64,000 nucleotides of DNA from CAVVSD01 sp963750895 (GCA_963750895.1 CAVVSD010000008.1:1178001-1242000), one strand, 5' to 3'. Shown: positions 44,682 to 53,890, counted from the stretch's first letter. The notes: generated from the letters alone by a model not told the origin. Numbers and translations are program-made.

Positions 44682-45277
44682 GCAGGTCCACCGTCTCGTC
44701 ACGGGCCAGGACCTGCACGAGCGCCGGCCGCGCCGCCGCCGCCGCGAGCGCGCCCTGCAGCGCCGCGGATCCACCGCGTGCGGCCCGCGCGGGCTCGCCG
44801 GCGCTGAGCTGCAGCGCCGCCCCGATGGCGTCGCCGGTGAGCGTCAGCGCGATGTCGATGCGCCCCAGCGTGGGCGAGTCGTAGCGCAGGAAGACGGTTC
44901 GGGCCCGATCCTCCGCCCCGTGGGCGCCACCGCCGTCCTCGTCGGGCTCGACGAACAGCCGCGCGACCGCACCGTTGGGCAGCGCGAGCGGCGGCAGCGT
45001 CGTGAGCTGCGCCGGAGCTCTGCGCGGGCGGCGCGTCGGGGGTCTCGACGACCTTCAGCACGAGCTTCTCGGCCGACGCCTCCTGCACGCGGACGCGCAG
45101 CGCGTCGCCCTCCTTCACGCCCTCCGGCAGCTGCGCCGCCAGGCGCGCGCCGAGCAGCAGCAGCGTCCCGCGGTCGCCCTCGCGCGAGAGCACGCGCGCG
45201 CCCAGGATCGATCCCACCGTGAGCGGGACGTCCGGCGCGACGGCGCGCAGCATCGTCAGGGCGACGGGAGCGGTCAT
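44674..45277 (-). CDS. FliK-like hook-domain protein (frameshifted as read)
   Basis: About 200 residues when joined. The N-terminal part is a small beta-rich segment (VPLTVGSILGARVLSREGDR, GTLLLLGARLAAQLPEGVKE). After a break at about 45015 (extra G in GGCGCAGCTC) the frame continues LTTLPPLALPNGAVARLFVE and YDSPTLGRIDIALTLTGDAI, which resembles the C-terminal FliK/Flg_hook domain. Coupled to the FlhX-type gene, so the two form a second, compact FliK/FlhB pair. Confidence 0.65.
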
Positions 45278-45297
45278 CCATCCGTCCTATCGGCCGT

Positions 45298-45324
45298 TCA
45301 AGCGCTGCCTGTAGCTGCCGACCA
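45298..45324 (+). promoter_or_regulatory. Sigma-28-type promoter of flgF
   Basis: TCAA, 16 bp, CCGACCA, ending 8 bp before the ATG at 45333. Confidence 0.68.
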
Positions 45325-45332
45325 CCGTGGTG

Positions 45333-46016
45333 ATGAACCGAGGCCTCTACGTCGCTGCGTCCGGCATGCTCGCCATGCAGGCCCGCCAGGACCAGCTCTC
45401 CAACGACCTCGCGAACGCCGCCACGCCCGGCTACAAGCAGGACCGCACCGCCCAGAAGGCGTTCGGCGAGCTGCTCGTCCGCAACGTGCAGGGCGACCAG
45501 CAGGTCGGCACCATGGCAGCCGGCGTTCGCCTCGAGGAGCAGACCACCGATCTCCGGGCGGCCCCGCTGCGGCCGACCGACGAGCCGCTCGACCTCGCCG
45601 TGGACGGCGAGGGCTACTTCGGCGTGCAGACCGACCAGGGCGTGCGCTACACGCGCAACGGCCGGTTCGCCAGCGCCGCCGACGGCACGCTCGTCGACCA
45701 GATGGGCAACAAGGTCCTGGGCAAGGACGGTCAGCCCGTCAAGCTCAAGACCGACGGCACCGTCGACCCCGCCACGGTGGGCGTCTTCGCGCTCACGGAC
45801 GTCGTCAAGGCCGGCGACGGCAACTTCACCGGCCGGTCGACGGCCCAGGCCGCGGGCAAGGTCCGCACCGGCGAGCTCGAGGGCTCCGGCGTCGACGCCG
45901 CCCGCACGATGGTCGAGATGATGGCCTCGCTGCGCGCCTACGAGGCCGGCCAGAAGGCCCTCACGACGATCGACGACACGCTCGGCAAGGCCGCCGGGCT
46001 CGGCTCGATCCGCTAG
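45333..46016 (+). CDS. flgF: Rod protein FlgF
   Basis: 227 residues from ATG 45333; GTGs at 45327 and 45330 are possible but would fall at or before the expected transcription start. MNRGLYVAASGMLAMQARQD, QLSNDLANAATPGYKQDRTA, RPTDEPLDLAVDGEGYFGVQ and the C-terminal AARTMVEMMASLRAYEAGQK are rod/hook family marks. It precedes flgG and is shorter; FlgF versus FlgG is assigned by order and length. Confidence 0.88.
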   Translation: MNRGLYVAASGMLAMQARQDQLSNDLANAATPGYKQDRTAQKAFGELLVRNVQGDQQVGTMAAGVRLEEQTTDLRAAPLRPTDEPLDLAVDGEGYFGVQTDQGVRYTRNGRFASAADGTLVDQMGNKVLGKDGQPVKLKTDGTVDPATVGVFALTDVVKAGDGNFTGRSTAQAAGKVRTGELEGSGVDAARTMVEMMASLRAYEAGQKALTTIDDTLGKAAGLGSIR

Positions 46017-46021
46017 TCGGC

Positions 46022-46048
46022 TCAAGTCCTCTCCCACCCGACCGACCA
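46022..46048 (+). promoter_or_regulatory. Sigma-28-type promoter of the flgG operon
   Basis: TCAA, 16 bp, CCGACCA, between flgF and flgG; 12 bp from the -10 to the ATG. Confidence 0.66.
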
Positions 46049-46060
46049 CACGGGACACCG

Positions 46061-46795
46061 ATGCTCGAAGGCATGTACTCAGCAGCCGCCGGCATGGCGG
46101 CACAGCAGGATCGGCTCGACGCGGTCTCCAACGACATCGCCAACGCGAACACGACGGGCTACAAGCGCGTCCGCGTCGCGTTCCGCGACCTCCTCTACAC
46201 GCCCGAGTGGATCGCCACGCAGAACGGCGTCACCGAGGGCGCCGGGGCGAAGGCGACCACCGTCGGCCGCGGCTACGCGCAGGGCGCGTTCCAGCGCACG
46301 GACGAGCCGCTCGACGTCGCCCTCCAGGGCCAGGGCTTCATCAAGATGAAGCGCGACGGCAAGGACGTCCTCACCCGCGACGGCAACTTCCGCTTCGACG
46401 ACAAGGGCCGGCTCGGCAACGCGCGCGGCGACCTCGTCGAGCCCCCGATCTCCCTCCCCGCCGGCGGCGAGGCTCGCAACGTCAAGATCGCCCCGGACGG
46501 CAGCGTCACGCTCGACGGCAAGGCGCTCGGCAAGCTCTCGCTCGTCAACGTCCCCTCGCCCGACGGCCTGCAGGCGCTCGGCGACAACGCCTTCGCGGCG
46601 ACCGCCGAGAGCGGCGCCGTCCGCGCGGCCGACGCCTCCACGAAGCTCGAGCAGGGCGTGCTGGAGATGTCCAACGTCGACATGGGCGACGCGATGACCG
46701 ACATGCTCGAGTCCCAGCGTGCCTACGAGATGGCGTCGAAGGCCATCCAGGCGCAGGACCGCGCGGCCGAGATCGCCAACGGGATCAAGCGCTGA
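46061..46795 (+). CDS. flgG: Distal rod protein FlgG
   Basis: 244 residues. MLEGMYSAAAGMAAQQDRLD, AVSNDIANANTTGYKRVRVA, RTDEPLDVALQGQGFIKMKR and the ending ESQRAYEMASKAIQAQDRAA are typical of FlgG. Overlaps flgJ by TGATG. Confidence 0.92.
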   Translation: MLEGMYSAAAGMAAQQDRLDAVSNDIANANTTGYKRVRVAFRDLLYTPEWIATQNGVTEGAGAKATTVGRGYAQGAFQRTDEPLDVALQGQGFIKMKRDGKDVLTRDGNFRFDDKGRLGNARGDLVEPPISLPAGGEARNVKIAPDGSVTLDGKALGKLSLVNVPSPDGLQALGDNAFAATAESGAVRAADASTKLEQGVLEMSNVDMGDAMTDMLESQRAYEMASKAIQAQDRAAEIANGIKR

Positions 46796-47094
46796 TGAGC
46801 GCCGCACTGCCCCCGATCGACAACGCCTTCCTGCCCGCCGACGTCCGCAACGGGACGAAGGAGCGCCGCCAGCAGTACGACGCGGCGCTCTCGTTCGAGC
46901 GCCAGCTCGTCGGCGAGCTCACGAAGCAGCTCTCGAAGACCGCGCAGCCGGCCGACGGCTCGCAGGGCTCCGCCGCCACCCAGACCTACCGCGACATGCT
47001 CCCGGGCGCGATGGCCGACGCCGTCATGGCCGAGGGCGGCCTCGGGCTCGCGGTCCAGATCGACAACGCCATGAGCCAGGAGGGCACGAAGTGA
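46795..47094 (+). CDS. flgJ: FlgJ rod-binding domain protein (no muramidase domain)
   Basis: 99 residues: RRQQYDAALSFERQLVGELT and YRDMLPGAMADAVMAEGGLG match the N-terminal rod-capping domain of FlgJ (Rod-binding family). The C-terminal glucosaminidase domain of proteobacterial FlgJ is missing, so wall opening must fall to separate enzymes such as the SLT and CHAP proteins. Overlaps flgN by 4 bp. Confidence 0.85.
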   Translation: MSAALPPIDNAFLPADVRNGTKERRQQYDAALSFERQLVGELTKQLSKTAQPADGSQGSAATQTYRDMLPGAMADAVMAEGGLGLAVQIDNAMSQEGTK

Positions 47095-47639
47095 GCGCCA
47101 CGCTGCTCCCCTCCGCGCCGGCACAGACCGGGCTCGGCCCCGCGCTGCTCTCCCACCTCGACGAGCAGCTCGCCTCCACCGGGCGCCTGCTGCAGATCGT
47201 CCTCGCCCAGGCCGCCGCGATCCGCGACCGCGACGTCGACACCGTCCTCTCCGCGATCACCGAGATCCAGGGCGAGATGGACCGGCGCGCAGGCCTCGAG
47301 CGCGTCCGCGCGCAGATCCTCACGCACGCCGGCGCCCAGCTCGGCGTCCAGGCGCACGTCGTCACGCTCGACGCGATCTGCTCGCTCATCCCGCCGACCG
47401 ACGCCATCGCCGCCCGCGAGCGCAGCGCGCAGCTGCGCGGCATGCTCGCCGAGGTCGGCCGTCAGCACCAGGCCAACCGCATCCTCATGCGTCAGGAGCT
47501 CGCGTTCCTCGAGCACCTCACCCGCCTGCTCGGCGGCGAGGAGCACGGCGGCTACGCGCCGGGTGGGCGGGGATTGATCGGCGCCCCTGCGCATCCTGCC
47601 TCCGCCAACCCGCACCGCGTCCTGGACATGCAGGCATGA
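47091..47639 (+). CDS. flgN: FlgN-type export chaperone
   Basis: 182 residues from GTG 47091, helical: LLSHLDEQLASTGRLLQIVL, RDVDTVLSAITEIQGEMDRR, ERSAQLRGMLAEVGRQHQAN and LEHLTRLLGGEEH. Position directly before flgK and the helical build fit FlgN, the FlgK/FlgL chaperone. The tail is low-complexity. GTGA and ATGA overlaps on both sides. Confidence 0.8.
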   Translation: MSATLLPSAPAQTGLGPALLSHLDEQLASTGRLLQIVLAQAAAIRDRDVDTVLSAITEIQGEMDRRAGLERVRAQILTHAGAQLGVQAHVVTLDAICSLIPPTDAIAARERSAQLRGMLAEVGRQHQANRILMRQELAFLEHLTRLLGGEEHGGYAPGGRGLIGAPAHPASANPHRVLDMQA

Positions 47640-48952
47640 CGTCGATCTCGACCTTCTCCGGCCTGCAGACGTCGCTGCGCGGCCTGCTCGCGCAGCAGCG
47701 CAGCCTCGACGTCACGGCGCACAACATCGCCAACGCGCAGACCGAGGGCTACACCCGCCAGGAGGCGGTCCTCGGCACCGCGACGCCGTACACGATCTCC
47801 TCCGGCATGCTCGCCGGCGGCGCCGGGGCGCAGCTCGGCCAGGGCGTCGACGTCCTCGAGTACCGCCGCATGCGCGACTCGTTCCTGGACCTGCAGTACC
47901 GGGCCCAGAACATGGCGCTGGGCGAGAAGACGACCACCGCCGACGGCCTGTCGCGCGTCGAGGACCAGCTCGGCGAGCCGGGCGACGACGCGATCTCCGG
48001 CCTGCTCGGCAAGTTCTGGGACTCCTGGGGCGCCCTGGCGGCCAACCCGACGGACGGCGCCGCCAAGGCCGCCGTGATCTCCAGCGGCCAGGCCCTCGCC
48101 GGCGCGCTGAAGGACCTCGACAGCCGCCTGGGCTCCCTCTCGGACACCGCCGCGGCCGAGTACGCCTCGCTCACGACGGACTCCGGCAACGACGTCGGCG
48201 CCTACGCCAACCAGCTCGCGTCGCTCAACAAGGCGATCAAGGAGCAGATGGCCGTCGGGCGCCAGCCCAACGACCTGCTCGACCAGCGCGACCTCGTCCT
48301 CGACAAGCTCTCCGAGCTCGGGCAGGTCTCGACGAGCGACACGGACGGCGACGGCTCGCTCGACGTCTCGTTCGGCGGCGCCGCCCAGCCGCTCGTGAAC
48401 GGCTCCACCGGCGCCGTGACCTGGCCGCAGACGCTCACGTCGCCCGGCGGCAAGCTCGGCGCGCTGCAGAACCTGCAGACGACCATCGCCGGCTACCGCT
48501 CGCAGCTCGACGCCGTCGCGAGCAGCCTCGCCACCGGCGTGAACGCGGTGCACGGCACGCCCCCGTTCTTCACCGGCACGACCGCCTCGACGCTGACGGT
48601 CAACGTCTCCATCTCGACGCTCCAGTCCGGCACGTCCGGCAACGCGGGCGACAACTCGATCGCACGCGCCGCCGGCGCCCTGCGCAACGGGGCGATCGAC
48701 GCCGGCTACTCGAGCTTCGTCCGCAAGGTCGCCTCCGACGCCAGCGAGGCCAACCGCGCCTCCACGACGCAGTCGTCGATCGTGACGACGCTCGACGAGC
48801 GGCGCGCGTCGGTCTCCGGTGTCTCCCTCGACGAGGAGATGACGAACATGATCCGCTTCCAGCGCGGCTACCAGGCGTCGTCGCGCGCGATGTCGACGAT
48901 GGACGAGATGCTCGACACGCTCATCAACCGGACCGGACGGGTCGGTCTGTAG
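47636..48952 (+). CDS. flgK: Hook-filament junction protein FlgK (HAP1)
   Basis: 438 residues. FSGLQTSLRGLLAQQRSLDV, TAHNIANAQTEGYTRQEAVL and the C-terminal VSLDEEMTNMIRFQRGYQAS plus SRAMSTMDEMLDTLINRTGR are the conserved ends of FlgK. It joins hook and filament. The ATG overlaps flgN; flgL follows 3 bp later. Confidence 0.95.
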   Translation: MTSISTFSGLQTSLRGLLAQQRSLDVTAHNIANAQTEGYTRQEAVLGTATPYTISSGMLAGGAGAQLGQGVDVLEYRRMRDSFLDLQYRAQNMALGEKTTTADGLSRVEDQLGEPGDDAISGLLGKFWDSWGALAANPTDGAAKAAVISSGQALAGALKDLDSRLGSLSDTAAAEYASLTTDSGNDVGAYANQLASLNKAIKEQMAVGRQPNDLLDQRDLVLDKLSELGQVSTSDTDGDGSLDVSFGGAAQPLVNGSTGAVTWPQTLTSPGGKLGALQNLQTTIAGYRSQLDAVASSLATGVNAVHGTPPFFTGTTASTLTVNVSISTLQSGTSGNAGDNSIARAAGALRNGAIDAGYSSFVRKVASDASEANRASTTQSSIVTTLDERRASVSGVSLDEEMTNMIRFQRGYQASSRAMSTMDEMLDTLINRTGRVGL

Positions 48953-48955
48953 GCC

Positions 48956-49858
48956 ATGCGCATCACCGAGGGCATCATCGCCGGCCGCAACCTGGCCGAC
49001 CTCCAGCGCGCCAACGCCGCCGTCGCCAAGGCCTCCCTGCAGGTGTCGACCGGCAACCGCCTCCAGCGCCCGTCCGACGACCCGCAGGCCGTGCAGAAGG
49101 CACTGAACCTGCGCGGCGATCTCGCGGCGACGGCACAGTACATGGACACCGCCAACGCGTCGCAGGGCTGGGCGCAGGCCACCGACGACGCGCTCGCGGA
49201 CATCAACGACGTCCTGCAGCGCGCCCGTGAGGCCGTCGTCCAGGGCGGCAACGGCACGATGAGCCAGAAGGACCGCAACGACATCGCCACGCAGATCGAT
49301 CAGCTGATCGGGCAGGCGAAGGCGTCCGGCAACGCGACCTTCGACGGCCAGTACATCTTCGCCGGCCAGAAGACCGACACCGCCCCGTACGACCCCGACG
49401 GCGCCGACGCCTACAACGGCGACACCGGCTCGATCATCCGCACGATCGGCCCCGGCGTCTCCGTGCAGCTGAACGGCAGCATGGGCAGCGTCCTGGGCAA
49501 CGGCAGCGACGGCAAGGCGCTCCAGGTCCTCCGCGACATCGCCACGCACCTGCGCGGCGGCACCGCGGCCGACACGAACGCGCTGCGCACGACCGACCTC
49601 GCGGCGATCGACGCCAGCATGGCCGACGTGAGCACCGCGCGGGCCGAGGCCGGCGCGCTCTCCAACCGGCTCACCACGGCCGCCAACCGGCTCACCGACC
49701 TGCAGGCCTCCACCGAGAAGGTGCGATCGGGCGTCGAGTACGTCGATCTGGCAGAGGCGATCTCGCAGCTGTCGAGCCAGCAGGCCGTGTACCAGGCAGC
49801 GCTCCAGGCGACGGGCTCCAGCCTCAGCCAGCGGACGCTCATGGACTTCCTCGGTTAG
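48956..49858 (+). CDS. flgL: Hook-filament junction protein FlgL (HAP3)
   Basis: 300 residues with flagellin-like ends: MRITEGIIAGRNLADLQRAN, GNRLQRPSDDPQAVQKALNL, TFDGQYIFAGQKTDTAPYDP and a C-terminal EAISQLSSQQAVYQAALQAT. Last gene of the flgG-flgL run before the fliW promoter. Confidence 0.94.
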   Translation: MRITEGIIAGRNLADLQRANAAVAKASLQVSTGNRLQRPSDDPQAVQKALNLRGDLAATAQYMDTANASQGWAQATDDALADINDVLQRAREAVVQGGNGTMSQKDRNDIATQIDQLIGQAKASGNATFDGQYIFAGQKTDTAPYDPDGADAYNGDTGSIIRTIGPGVSVQLNGSMGSVLGNGSDGKALQVLRDIATHLRGGTAADTNALRTTDLAAIDASMADVSTARAEAGALSNRLTTAANRLTDLQASTEKVRSGVEYVDLAEAISQLSSQQAVYQAALQATGSSLSQRTLMDFLG

Positions 49859-49888
49859 CAGATCGGGTAGCACGTCCGTGTCCGGCGC

Positions 49889-49915
49889 TCAAGTTCCACC
49901 CGCAAACGCCGACAT
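49889..49915 (+). promoter_or_regulatory. Sigma-28-type promoter of fliW-csrA
   Basis: TCAA, 16 bp, CCGACAT. About 42 bp to the fliW GTG. Confidence 0.66.
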
Positions 49916-49957
49916 ATGTACGTGATGGCCACCGCCCACCACACCCATGGAGGATCC

Positions 49958-50410
49958 GTGGACGCAGTGACTCTCCGGTCCACACGCTTCGGCGAGCTCG
50001 AGGTTCCCGCCGAGGCGGTGATCGAGTTCCCGAACGGCCTCATCGGCCTCGGTGGCTCCCGGTACACACTCCTGGCCCGCTCCGACGAGGCCATGTTCGT
50101 CTGGCTGCACTCGGTCGACGATCCCGCGATCGCGATCCCGCTCACCAACCCGTGGAAGTTCTTCGCGGACTACGCCGTCGAGCTCTCCGACAGCGACCAG
50201 GAGCGGATCGGCATCGAGGACCCCGCCGCCGCGCAGGTCTACGTGACCGTCCGCGCCGCCGAGGCGATCGAGGACTTCACCGCCAACCTCCGCGCGCCCA
50301 TCCTCCTCGTGGAGGGCCGCGGGTTCCAGGTGATCAACCAGGCACCCGACTCACCCGTGCGGATCCCGCTGCTGGCGGGCGTCGCCGACAAGGCCGGCCA
50401 GGCCGCGTAG
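49958..50410 (+). CDS. fliW: Flagellar assembly factor FliW
   Basis: 150 residues from GTG 49958, which has GGAGGA 4-5 bp upstream; an in-frame ATG at 49916 directly abuts the -10 and is the alternative. Motifs STRFGELEVPAEAVIEFPNG, LIGLGGSRYTLLARSDEAMF and TANLRAPILLVEGRGFQVIN define FliW. It binds flagellin and CsrA, releasing flagellin mRNA from repression when flagellin is low. csrA follows. Confidence 0.93.
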   Translation: MDAVTLRSTRFGELEVPAEAVIEFPNGLIGLGGSRYTLLARSDEAMFVWLHSVDDPAIAIPLTNPWKFFADYAVELSDSDQERIGIEDPAAAQVYVTVRAAEAIEDFTANLRAPILLVEGRGFQVINQAPDSPVRIPLLAGVADKAGQAA

Positions 50411-50447
50411 CCCGAAGCCAGCACCTTTCCAAGGAGGAATCCCCCAC

Positions 50448-50675
50448 ATGCTCATCATCACCCGTCGTCCCGGAGAGAAGGTCATGCTCGGCGACGACGT
50501 CGTGGTCGAGGTGATCGAGGTCAGCGGCTCGAGCGTCCGCATCGGCATCGCAGCCCCGCGGTCCGTCCCGGTGTACCGGGAGGAGATCTGGCGGGCAGTC
50601 AAGGAGGAGAACGCGGCCGCCGCCGCGTCCCCCGTCACCGACCTTCCCCAGAACGTCCCGGCCTCCAAGGCCTAG
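50448..50675 (+). CDS. csrA: Carbon storage regulator CsrA
   Basis: 75 residues: MLIITRRPGEKVMLGDDVVV, SSVRIGIAAPRSVPVYREEI are the canonical CsrA sequence, with R44-type RNA-binding arginine (VYREEIW). A strong AAGGAGG site precedes it. The short tail is Ala/Pro-rich. Probable targets are the flagellin leaders with GGA hairpins. Confidence 0.95.
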   Translation: MLIITRRPGEKVMLGDDVVVEVIEVSGSSVRIGIAAPRSVPVYREEIWRAVKEENAAAAASPVTDLPQNVPASKA

Positions 50676-50732
50676 CACTCCCGCCACTCCCCCGCCCTCC
50701 CTCCCCCCTCCCTCAAGGAACCACAACCCGAG

Positions 50733-51542
50733 ATGTCCCTCAGGATCCAGAACAACATCGAGGCGATGGGCGCGCACCGCGCGCTCCTCCAGAACAACGA
50801 CAAGCTGTCGAAGTCGATGGAGCGCCTCAGCTCCGGCTACCGCATCAACCGCGCTGCGGACGACGCGGCCGGCCTCGCGATCTCCGAGCGCATGCGTGCG
50901 CAGATCAACGGTGTCGACCAGGCGAACCGCAACGCCCAGGACGGCATCTCGATGGTGCAGACCGCGGAGGGCTCGCTGGACGAGGTCCACTCGATGCTCC
51001 AGCGCGTCCGTGAGCTCGCCGTGCAGTTCAAGAACGGCTCGCTGAGCGACAACGACCGCAACGCGATCCAGACCGAGGTCAACCAGCTCGCGTCCGAGAT
51101 CGAGCGCATCGGCTCCAGCGCCGAGTTCAACGGCATCAAGGTCCTGAACGCGGCCGTCACGATCACCTTCCAGGTCGGCGCCAACGACTCCGACTCGGTC
51201 GGCGTCGGCACGATCAGCCTCGGCGCGTCGATCAGCTCGGCAGTGTTCGCGCTGACGTCGGCGGCGAACACCGATCTGTCCGAGATCGACTCCGCGATCG
51301 ACGCGGTGAGCCAGCAGCGTTCGACGTTCGGCGCGGTGCAGAACCGCTTCGAGCACCTCATGAACGGGCTCAGCGTCTACCGCGAGAACCTCGTCTCGTC
51401 CGAGTCGCGCATCCGCGACGTGGACATGGCCGAGGAGATGACGACGATGACGAAGTACCAGATCCTGCAGCAGGCCGGGACCTCGATGCTGGCGCAGGCC
51501 AACCAGCTGCCCCAGTCGGTCCTGTCGCTCCTCCGCGGCTAG
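50733..51542 (+). CDS. fliC: Flagellin (copy 3, divergent)
   Basis: 269 residues, same ends (MSLRIQNNIEAMGAHRALLQ; QLPQSVLSLLRG) but clearly more distant than the two 4.7-6.5 kb copies from each other. The short middle (EFNGIKVLNAAVTITFQVGA) again shows no outer domain. No sigma-28-type promoter lies directly upstream; it probably depends on the fliW promoter. Its C/T-rich leader has one CAAGGAACC site before the ATG. It ends the flagellar locus. Confidence 0.95.
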   Translation: MSLRIQNNIEAMGAHRALLQNNDKLSKSMERLSSGYRINRAADDAAGLAISERMRAQINGVDQANRNAQDGISMVQTAEGSLDEVHSMLQRVRELAVQFKNGSLSDNDRNAIQTEVNQLASEIERIGSSAEFNGIKVLNAAVTITFQVGANDSDSVGVGTISLGASISSAVFALTSAANTDLSEIDSAIDAVSQQRSTFGAVQNRFEHLMNGLSVYRENLVSSESRIRDVDMAEEMTTMTKYQILQQAGTSMLAQANQLPQSVLSLLRG

Positions 51543-51546
51543 GCCG

Positions 51547-52338
51547 CTACGTGGCCGCCGCCCACAGGTAACCCGACCCGAGTCGCTCGGGTCGGGCCCT
51601 GAAGTCCACGGCGAGCTCCCACAGCCCCGCCGCCGCGCGCGGCAGCGGCAGCCCGGTCGCCTCCGCGACCTCGGGCAGCGCGAGCCGGCTCCACCGCCGC
51701 AGCGCCCCCGCCACGTCGGGGCGCTCCACGGGCTCACCGCCCGCGCGGCGCACCAGCGCGCTCAGCGCATCGGGCGTCGCCTCCTGGTCGTACACGCCGC
51801 CGGTCCCCCCCACCTCGAAGGACGGGAACGGCACCCTGCCGGCCGCGTTGTGGTGCTCCGGCGACGCCGAGCGGACCCGCTCGAGGTCCTCGCCGAACCG
51901 CTCGAGGATCGCGCTCGACGCCAGGTCGGCGCGCAGGCGGCTCGCGTCCATGCCGGGGACGGAGCGCAGCGCCTCCACGAGCGCGTCCGGCGTGTCGAGC
52001 CGCTCGCGCCGCAGCATCAGCCCCTCGCGCACGCGCCGCAGCGCGGGTCCCGCGAGCCCCTGCTCGCGCGCCGCGACGACGGCCATGCACGCCGGGTGCG
52101 AGCTGCGCGGCGCATCCTCCAGCCACAGGCGCGCGTCGACCGGCATCCCGCCCGCCGCGGACGCCGAGAGCACGTGCCGGGCGGTCCCCACGGGCTGCTC
52201 GAACTCGCGCGCGAGACCGCCCATCACGTAGGTGATCGACACCCCGTCGCCGAACTCAGCCTCGATGCGCCGCAGACAAGGTTCGGCCGCCCACGACCAC
52301 GGACACGCGGGATCGGTGTAGTAGATGACGTGGACCAC
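51547..52338 (-). CDS. DsbA-fold thioredoxin-like protein (FrnE/SpxH-like)
   Basis: 263 residues from GTG 52338. The DsbA-family active-site region reads YYTDPACPWSWAAEPCLRRI, a C-P-W-S motif with a single conserved Cys, typical of the cytosolic FrnE/YjbH-like group rather than periplasmic DsbA. Later blocks are TARHVLSASAAGGMPVDARL, ACMAVVAAREQGLAGPALRR and RVPFPSFEVGGTGG (cis-Pro region). Convergent with the flagellin, divergent from the kinase. Function unknown; YjbH relatives adapt substrates to ClpXP. Confidence 0.75.
   Translation of the reverse strand: MVHVIYYTDPACPWSWAAEPCLRRIEAEFGDGVSITYVMGGLAREFEQPVGTARHVLSASAAGGMPVDARLWLEDAPRSSHPACMAVVAAREQGLAGPALRRVREGLMLRRERLDTPDALVEALRSVPGMDASRLRADLASSAILERFGEDLERVRSASPEHHNAAGRVPFPSFEVGGTGGVYDQEATPDALSALVRRAGGEPVERPDVAGALRRWSRLALPEVAEATGLPLPRAAAGLWELAVDFRARPERLGSGYLWAAAT
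51572..51596. terminator. Perfect 11-bp palindrome at the convergent flagellin 3 / DsbA-like end
   Basis: CCCGACCCGAG-TCG-CTCGGGTCGGG, 30 bp after the flagellin stop and inside the last codons of the convergent gene. Suits bidirectional termination; its 3-nt loop also resembles the palindrome family. Confidence 0.55.
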
Positions 52339-52363
52339 GATCTCGGCGGGGGACAATAGGGGT

Positions 52364-53890
52364 GTGAGCTCACCGGTCGGCACGCTGCTGGACGCGCGCT
52401 ACCGCATCGATGCGGTGGTCGGCTCTGGGGGCATGTCGACGGTCTACCGCGCGTTCGACACCGTCCTCGAGCGGCCGGTCGCGATCAAGCTCATGCACCG
52501 CGACATCGCGCGGGACTCCGACCAGCTCGAGCGATTCCGCCGCGAGGCGCGTGCCGTCGCGCAGCTCAACCACCCCCACATCGTCCAGATCATCGACGCC
52601 GGGGAAGAGGGCGATCCGGGCGGGCAGGTCCTCCCCTACATCGTCTTCGAGTACGTCGAGGGCGAGACGCTCAAGGCGCGCATCCGGCGCCTCGGCCGGC
52701 TGCCCGTCCCGGAGGCCGTCGCCTACGCCATCGAGATCGCGCGGGCGCTCGATGCAGCGCATGCGCGCCACATCGTGCACCGCGACGTCAAGCCGCAGAA
52801 CGTCCTCATCGACGTCGAGGGCTCGGCCAAGGTCACGGACTTCGGGATCGCCCGCACGCTCGACGAGGACGGGCTGACGTCCGACGGCCGGGTGCTCGGC
52901 ACGACGGACTACGTCTCGCCCGAGCAGGCGCTCGGGCACCCGGTCGGGCCGCAGTCCGACATCTACTCGCTGGGCGTCGTGCTCTTCGAGATGCTCACCG
53001 GCGACGTGCCGTTCCACGGCGAGAACCAGGTCACCGTGGCGATGAAGCACGTGCGCGAGGACCTCCCCGACGTCCAGATCCGCCGGCCCGAGGTCTCCGC
53101 CGCGCTCGCCGCCGTGCTGGAGCGCGCGACCACCAAGGACCAGGGCCGCCGCACCCCGGACGCCGCCTCGCTCATCGCCGACCTCGAGGACGCCCTCGCG
53201 ATCGAATCCGCCCGCAGCGGCCACGCGACCGGCGAGGCGACGACGGTCCTGCGCACCCTGCGCGGCTCCCAGCGGCGGCGCCTCCCGCTTCGCCTCCGTC
53301 GGTCCGCCGGGCTGTTCGCCGCCGGCGCGCTGCTCGTCGTGGTCGCCACCGTCGTCCTGCTCGCCCTCGCCGCCGGCCAGACCGAGAAGGGCACGAGCGC
53401 GCCGCGCGACACGAAGCCCCCGCCGCCCGGCGAGAGCATCGTGCGCCTCTCGCAGACCGCGGCGGGCGACTACGACCCCTACGGCGGTGACGGCGAGCAC
53501 CCCGACCAGGCGCAGCTGCTCGTCGACGGCGACCCCGGCACGTTCTGGTCGAGCGAGTCGTACTCCGGCCCGCTCTCCGCCCAGAAGCCCGGCGTCGGCG
53601 TGTACGTCGACGCGGCCCCCGGCGTGAACGCGACGCGGATCGAGATCCGCTCCCGGACCCCCGGCTGGTCCGGCGCGATCTACGGCGCCCGCAAGAGCCT
53701 GCCGGAGGAGCTGCCCAGCGACGGCTGGGTGAAGCTCGCCGACGTCGAGGATGCGGGGCGCCGCGAGCGCATCGGCCTGCCGGGCAGCGAGCGCATGCGC
53801 TACTACCTCGTCTGGGTGACCTCGCTGCCGGAGGGCTCCGAGCGCGTCGAGCTCTCCGAGATCGTCCTGTTCGGGCCGCGAGGGAGCTGA
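52364..53890 (+). CDS. Receptor Ser/Thr protein kinase with discoidin-like outer domain
   Basis: 508 residues from GTG 52364. Kinase domain 8-270: GSGGMSTVYRAFD, VAIKLM, IVHRDVKPQNVLI, VTDFGIARTL and YVSPEQALGHP. One transmembrane helix at about 323-346 (FAAGALLVVVATVVLLALAA). The outer part from about 375 (DGDPGTFWSSESYSGPLSAQ) has the look of the F5/8C-discoidin-type sugar-binding domain found on some actinobacterial membrane proteins. It probably senses an envelope ligand. An ACAAT sequence 9 bp before the GTG could be a -10 of a leaderless transcript. Confidence 0.85.
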   Translation: MSSPVGTLLDARYRIDAVVGSGGMSTVYRAFDTVLERPVAIKLMHRDIARDSDQLERFRREARAVAQLNHPHIVQIIDAGEEGDPGGQVLPYIVFEYVEGETLKARIRRLGRLPVPEAVAYAIEIARALDAAHARHIVHRDVKPQNVLIDVEGSAKVTDFGIARTLDEDGLTSDGRVLGTTDYVSPEQALGHPVGPQSDIYSLGVVLFEMLTGDVPFHGENQVTVAMKHVREDLPDVQIRRPEVSAALAAVLERATTKDQGRRTPDAASLIADLEDALAIESARSGHATGEATTVLRTLRGSQRRRLPLRLRRSAGLFAAGALLVVVATVVLLALAAGQTEKGTSAPRDTKPPPPGESIVRLSQTAAGDYDPYGGDGEHPDQAQLLVDGDPGTFWSSESYSGPLSAQKPGVGVYVDAAPGVNATRIEIRSRTPGWSGAIYGARKSLPEELPSDGWVKLADVEDAGRRERIGLPGSERMRYYLVWVTSLPEGSERVELSEIVLFGPRGS

